A stretch of DNA of 6,549 nucleotides from assembly GCA_030632545.1 (NCBI GenBank), contig DAOVUO010000150.1, positions 1 to 6,549 on the forward strand, read 5' to 3'. The position numbers and the translations under genes were made by a program. Below, piece by piece: positions 5,335 through 6,549 of the stretch. This stretch comes from Bacteroidales bacterium (GTDB taxonomy: Bacteria > Bacteroidota > Bacteroidia > Bacteroidales > DYOH01). Positions within the stretch are counted from its first letter, which is position 1. The number at the start of each line of letters is the position of its first letter. Under the pieces are notes generated by a model that searched no databases, was not told where the DNA came from, and saw nothing but the letters and a program-made list of their open reading frames with translations.

Positions 5335-6549
5335 TCTCCACTAATTTCTTTTCAACTTGTATTAAATCTCCTTCAATGGAAAAATCAGCCGATGATGTAA
5401 TTTTTACATTCACAAAATTTCCTATCAGACTTAAGTCCTCTGATGCAAACCTTACCGTAATTTTCCCTTCGGTTTGGCCACTTAAATAGCCCATTTTACG
5501 TGCTGTATCTCTAACAAGCAAACGATAGCTTTTTCCTACCATAGTTTTATTATAAGTAGAAGTTTGTATGCGTAAATCTTCACTTAATTTATGAAAACGC
5601 TCTTTTTTAATATCTTGCGAAATATCGTTATCCCAACGAGAGCTTACAGCACCAGGTCGAGGAGAGTACATAGCAATATAGGCCATATTGTACTTAAATT
5701 CGTACATGGTTTTGCGTGTATTTTCAAACTGTTCGTCAGTTTCACCTGTAAAACCAACAATAATATCTGTAAACAGAGTTGCTTCGGGTAAGTATTTATG
5801 TATAGAATCCACAATTTTTCTATATTGCGCCATTCCATGCTGACGATTCATTTTAGTCAAAACTTTATCATCGCCACTTTGTACAGGAAGGTGAATTTGT
5901 TTTCCTAAATGTTTATATTTTGCAATTGTTTTAATTACATCATCGCCCATATCACGAGGATGTGGTGAGGTAAAATAAACCCAAAATTCCTTGCCATTTT
6001 GCAATCCAAACTCTCCAATTTTTTCCAAAAGCTGAGCAAAGGAGATTTCATTGCCATTTTTTTCTAATCCGTAAGAATTTACGTTTTGTCCAAGTAAAGT
6101 AATCGATTTGTAATTTTGTTCTATTAAGTGCTCTATTTCCTTTAGAATATCTTCCGAATTTCGGGAAACCTCTCGGCCTCTTGTGTATGGAACAGCACAA
6201 TAAGTGCAAAATTTGTCGCAACCATTTTGTATAGGCACAAAAGCTTCAAATTTATTCTGGTAATTGGGTTTTATTAGCCAAAACAAGTTAATATCAACAT
6301 GTAGTTTTGCTTTGGGCTCATTAACGTTAATTGGAGTAACTATTCCGTAATTTTTTAATAAATCGGGAAAACTATTAAGTTCATTTGTATGAAAAACAAT
6401 ATCAAATAGTTTCAAAAATTTTTCTTTATCAGCGGCTAGTATACAGCCTGTAACAAAAGTGATTAGATTTCGCTTATTTTTCCATTTATTCCACTTATAA
6501 ATTCTTGAGTAAACTTTATCAATAGCTTTTTGGCGAACCGAACAGGCTA
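5327..6549 (-). CDS. miaB: tRNA i6A37 C2-methylthiotransferase MiaB, N-terminus beyond the window
   Basis: The enzyme converts i6A37 to ms2i6A37 in UNN-decoding tRNAs using two [4Fe-4S] clusters and SAM. The frame is open to the right edge (first full codon at 6545-6547), giving 406 visible residues. A TTG near 6413-6415 is internal and not the start. The second and third auxiliary-cluster cysteines are visible in ACSVRQKA (residue 2) and TGCILA (residue 35); the first lies outside. The radical-SAM motif is NGCDKFCTYCAVPYTRGRE (visible residues 110, 114, 117). The landmarks LLGQNVNSYG, HLPVQSGDDKVL, TDIIVGFTGE and YSPRPGA are those of MiaB, and a TRAM domain ends the protein. The NACSVRQ-like and TGCILAAD N-terminal motifs and TSPHPRDM differ from the usual NTCSxRDNA and GCMAERLK, so this is a divergent MiaB branch. 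The stop overlaps the mtaB start. RimO is excluded by the GQNVNSYG and CAVPYTRGRE motifs. Confidence 0.88.
   Translation of the reverse strand, partial: ACSVRQKAIDKVYSRIYKWNKWKNKRNLITFVTGCILAADKEKFLKLFDIVFHTNELNSFPDLLKNYGIVTPINVNEPKAKLHVDINLFWLIKPNYQNKFEAFVPIQNGCDKFCTYCAVPYTRGREVSRNSEDILKEIEHLIEQNYKSITLLGQNVNSYGLEKNGNEISFAQLLEKIGEFGLQNGKEFWVYFTSPHPRDMGDDVIKTIAKYKHLGKQIHLPVQSGDDKVLTKMNRQHGMAQYRKIVDSIHKYLPEATLFTDIIVGFTGETDEQFENTRKTMYEFKYNMAYIAMYSPRPGAVSSRWDNDISQDIKKERFHKLSEDLRIQTSTYNKTMVGKSYRLLVRDTARKMGYLSGQTEGKITVRFASEDLSLIGNFVNVKITSSADFSIEGDLIQVEKKLVENA

Noticed and set aside
5591..5838. Open frames on both strands inside miaB
   Set aside because: They lie within the well-supported miaB frame and show no motif of their own.
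1..6549. CRISPR array, tRNA or rRNA gene, transposase or integrase
   Set aside because: I found no regularly spaced repeat array, no cloverleaf, and no transposase or integrase motif on either strand. The only multi-copy repeats are the protein-level PPR-like, WG and WM units.

Overview
The window looks like a piece of a low-GC Bacteroidota chromosome, probably Bacteroidales or a relative. The evidence is a C-terminal tail resembling the gliding-motility/type IX secretion (CHU_C-like) domain, a WG-repeat lipoprotein remnant, an MtaB of the type seen in that phylum, no obvious Shine-Dalgarno sequences, and TAnnTTTG-like promoter words. The genetic code appears standard.

Layout. Positions 1-105 hold the last 34 codons of a surface-protein gene, closed by a strong intrinsic terminator (134-160). 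A 98-residue exported, acidic protein with three IExWM-ending repeats follows (299-595), closed by a second strong terminator (677-708). Positions 709-896 carry no gene but contain a near-perfect palindrome. Positions 897-1506 are a decayed WG-repeat lipoprotein gene, with a T-run frameshift in the signal peptide and two in-frame nonsense codons. A visibly AT-richer two-gene operon follows (1561-3939). On the minus strand, facing it, are mtaB (4051-5334) and miaB (5327 to beyond the right edge), which overlap by 8 bp and encode anticodon-loop methylthiotransferases.

The centre of interest is the operon. Its first gene encodes an ABC/AAA_15-type ATPase with Walker A, signature, Walker B and H-switch all visible. 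The second, 3 bp downstream, encodes a DUF4435 (Toprim-like) protein with the expected Glu and DxD. ATPase plus DUF4435 is the architecture of the PARIS anti-phage system (AriA/AriB), in which the DUF4435 effector cleaves host tRNA. Here the ATPase carries a C-terminal array of about 4.3 pentatricopeptide-like (PPR-like) repeats, three of them exactly 32 residues long, with the PPR hallmarks of a [P][D/N]-x-x-T-[Y/F] junction and a helix-turn-helix pattern. PPR arrays are RNA-binding modules typical of plant and algal organelles and uncommon in bacteria. Their fusion to a defence ATPase suggests an RNA-sensing or tRNA-positioning module, and it is the most novel element here.

The neighbouring mtaB modifies A37 of tRNAs including tRNA-Lys(UUU), the tRNA reported as the PARIS effector target. 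That adjacency may be chance, because the genes are convergent and not co-transcribed.
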